Part shown: one piece after another, positions 29,724-30,981 of the stretch
Layout of the letters: every line of letters starts with the position of its first letter
Numbering within the stretch: the stretch's first letter is position 1
From: Candidatus Pacearchaeota archaeon
GTDB taxonomy: Archaea > Nanoarchaeota > Nanoarchaeia > Pacearchaeales > GW2011-AR1
Reading direction: 5' to 3'
Assembly: GCA_002690445.1 (NCBI GenBank)
Contig: NZER01000182.1
Location: forward strand, 1-30,981
DNA: 30,981 nucleotides
The notes under the pieces: model-generated
Told to the model about the DNA's origin: nothing
The model's input: only the letters and a program-made list of their open reading frames with translations
Databases searched by the model: none
Program-made: the position numbers and the translations under genes

Positions 29724-30119
29724 ATGGGCAGGAAAGCGGCGGCAAGGAAGCCCAAGAGAGTGCCCCGGAGCCGTAAGAATCTACTCCCTAACGAATACCG
29801 CAAGCGGTCAACTGTCTACGTGGAGCGTATGCGCCGCATAGATGAGGAGAAGCGGTATGGTGAGGACGACTTGATGACCACGGATAGCTACATCGTCCAA
29901 TCCCATAGGCTGGATAACCAATGGGATCACACCGTGGAACTCCGGGGAGAGCTGTTCAAAATCCCAGGCAAGGTGATCGACCGGCTCAACAGTCAGCGAG
30001 ACGCTATCATTAAAGAGGGCCGGTCTGACCGGGCACGAGATACGCAAGAACGCATCAAGGCCCAGGGTATCGCGCAAGCCGACCAGCAAGAAGCCGAGCA
30101 AGATTACAACAGAGCCTAG
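29724..30119 (+). CDS. hypothetical basic protein with helical tail
   Basis: A 131-residue protein. The N-terminal 35 residues are very basic (RKAAARKPKRVPRSRKN), suggesting DNA or RNA binding. The middle has VYVERMRRIDEEKR and strands, and the end is Gln/Glu-rich helix (ERIKAQGIAQADQQEAEQ). GGAGG is upstream of the ATG. No family is recognised. Confidence 0.6.
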   Translation: MGRKAAARKPKRVPRSRKNLLPNEYRKRSTVYVERMRRIDEEKRYGEDDLMTTDSYIVQSHRLDNQWDHTVELRGELFKIPGKVIDRLNSQRDAIIKEGRSDRARDTQERIKAQGIAQADQQEAEQDYNRA

Positions 30120-30122
30120 CCC

Positions 30123-30172
30123 GTCTCTGCCGCTGATCTCGGTTGGCGGCAGGCGCGGCTGGGAGCTGAGAC
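30123..30172 (+). promoter_or_regulatory. nested intergenic hairpin
   Basis: TGCCGC (30128-30133) pairs with GCGGCA (30146-30151), enclosed by GTCTC (30123-30127) and GAGAC (30168-30172). It ends just before the GAGGAGG of the next gene, matching the arrangement seen at 29445-29492. Confidence 0.45.
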
Positions 30173-30188
30173 AAGAGGAGGAAGCATC

Positions 30189-30452
30189 ATGGTTACCTTT
30201 GTTGATGATAGGACAGATGAACAAAAGAAAACCCACACCCTGGCCGTCGTTGGGACTGACCGGTTCATGTCCGGCTGGGGCGGAGCCGCTGGAGGGTTAT
30301 CCTACGCTGGCTGGGCGTTCAAAGACGGCCAGGAGGCCCAATGCTTCGCCACCATAGATAACCGAAGCGATATGCAACGAGTGCGCGTGGTGGCTTTGGA
30401 TGGCTACCGTGCCCAAGGTGCAGCCCATTGCCATATCTACGTGTTCAATTAG
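30189..30452 (+). CDS. small early-type hypothetical protein
   Basis: An 87-residue, Gly- and aromatic-rich, apparently beta protein: THTLAVVGTDRFMSGWGGA, AGGLSYAGWAFKDGQEA, then strands RVRVVALDGY and HCHIYVFN. Strong GAGGAGG lies upstream. It is the last gene of normal GC content; composition changes at its stop codon. No family is recognised. Confidence 0.6.
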   Translation: MVTFVDDRTDEQKKTHTLAVVGTDRFMSGWGGAAGGLSYAGWAFKDGQEAQCFATIDNRSDMQRVRVVALDGYRAQGAAHCHIYVFN

Positions 30453-30628
30453 AGGATTTAACTTCAGAGGAACTAGTTGAGGCTCATAATGAATTGATTG
30501 ATTTTCTACGTAAACTTCAAGACGATGTTTACAATCAAATCGATTTGATTAATCGAGTCAGAGTAGAGAAATTGGGTCTAGAAGACGAAGTAGTAGTAAC
30601 TCGTATTCCACGTAATAGAGGGGGGTAA
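30428..30628 (+). CDS. AT-rich hypothetical protein lacking a proper start
   Basis: The coherent part is about 57 residues, starting near 30455 with LEDLTSEELVEAHNELIDFL, an acidic helical protein. The only conventional start in frame is TTG 30428, inside the preceding GC-rich gene, with no ribosome site. The base content falls to 18 G+C in 60 (30481-30540). It looks like a gene whose true start was replaced at a junction. Confidence 0.45.
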   Translation: MPYLRVQLEDLTSEELVEAHNELIDFLRKLQDDVYNQIDLINRVRVEKLGLEDEVVVTRIPRNRGG

Positions 30629-30629
30629 A

Positions 30630-30974
30630 ATGACAATTCTTACCTGTTATTTTTGTGATGAACAAGAGAAAGTCCCTGACTTTGAACAAGACGATATTTC
30701 TATGTTCTTTTGTGATGATTGCCAGCGTTGGCAATGTAATACAGGAGAATGTGGATGTGTATGTTCCGCAAGTGATGGGGAATTATTTGATTGGTTAGTT
30801 GATGCTGGCACAAGTCCACAAGAGATAGTACTTTTGGGATTAGAGAATCTTATGGTTTCCTGTAAAGAAATAACTAAACAAGATTCCTTTTACCTAAAAT
30901 CACGAGAAACCTCAGATGAAGTTGCTGAAAGAATTTATGATGAAGCGAAACGGAGAGTAGAAAATGACAATTGA
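30630..30974 (+). CDS. Cys-rich AT-rich hypothetical protein
   Basis: A 114-residue acidic protein with CYFCDE, CDDCQRW and CNTGECGCVC in its first 50 residues, suggesting one or two zinc sites, followed by helices (DGELFDWLVDAG, SDEVAERIYDEAKRRV). AGAGGGGGG lies 5 bases before its ATG. It differs in base content from the main phage. No family is recognised. Confidence 0.6.
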   Translation: MTILTCYFCDEQEKVPDFEQDDISMFFCDDCQRWQCNTGECGCVCSASDGELFDWLVDAGTSPQEIVLLGLENLMVSCKEITKQDSFYLKSRETSDEVAERIYDEAKRRVENDN

Positions 30975-30981
30975 ACAATTC
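30964..30981 (+). CDS. partial gene at right edge
   Basis: ATG 30964 overlaps the preceding stop by 11 bases and reads MTIEQF to the window end. It repeats the first eight bases of the preceding gene start (ATGACAAT). Too short to identify. Confidence 0.4.

Noticed and set aside
29437..29841. 134-residue + strand ORF
   Set aside because: Overlaps two better-supported genes with strong ribosome sites and gives an Arg/Pro/Ser-rich shadow translation.
1..30981. CRISPR array, insertion sequence, integrase or attachment site
   Set aside because: I saw no regularly spaced repeats, transposase or recombinase motifs, or att-like duplications in the window.

Overview
This window is most of the DNA-packaging, head, connector and tail region of a tailed double-stranded DNA bacteriophage or prophage with siphovirus-like architecture, followed by the start of an early-gene region. 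The supporting genes are a large terminase, an SPP1 gp6-like portal, a Mu gpF/SPP1 gp7-like head morphogenesis protein, a scaffold, a gpT-like major capsid protein, head-tail joining proteins, tail tube proteins, a G/GT tail-assembly pair with a canonical -1 slippery site, an 802-residue tape measure and distal tail proteins. No sheath gene is visible. The 30-kb bulk is GC-rich (36 of 60 bases in one sampled line), uses the standard bacterial code and packs nearly all genes on the + strand with 1-40 base overlaps. No host marker is present; an uncultured, GC-rich bacterial host is likely, but I cannot name it. No integrase, repressor, replication gene or endolysin is visible, so lifestyle cannot be judged.

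Layout. 1-2450: an HTH protein resembling a small terminase, a RusA-type resolvase, a radical SAM enzyme and a Mom-like DNA-modification protein, tightly coupled. 2516-5700: small proteins around the large terminase. 5702-11300: portal, small coupled ORFs, the gp7/gpF-like protein, three Cys-rich proteins and an HExxH metallopeptidase-like protein, closed by an intrinsic terminator. 11445-16060: scaffold, a beta-rich putative decoration protein, major capsid protein, then a beta-helix protein and a LamG-like lectin protein. 16068-18560: connector and neck genes, interrupted by a promoter, structured RNA and terminator cassette at 17124-17275. 18550-20210: three tandem paralogous tail-tube-like proteins. 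20269-27873: tail chaperones, tape measure, a large tail protein with a LamG insert, a C1q-tipped fibre, a duplicated-domain protein and an XhlA-like membrane protein. 28078-28615: the only minus-strand genes, a zinc ribbon coupled to an HNH endonuclease. 28662 onward: a near-consensus promoter driving a run of small early-type genes. From about 30452 the DNA becomes abruptly AT-rich and continues in a different gene set, suggesting a recombination junction or an assembly chimera.

How it fits together. The terminase pair and portal would package DNA; scaffold, capsid and gp7/gpF-like proteins build the head; the adaptor, joining, gp10-like and DUF3168-like proteins close it and join it to the tail; the G/GT ratio, set by frameshifting, chaperones the tape measure. 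The lectin-like, beta-helix and C1q-like domains probably contact host surface or matrix glycans. The most distinctive module is the radical SAM plus Mom-like pair at 999-2444, a candidate two-enzyme DNA-modification pathway. The other notable themes are the many small CxxC zinc-ribbon-like proteins, the tripled tail tube gene and the candidate small RNA between neck genes.
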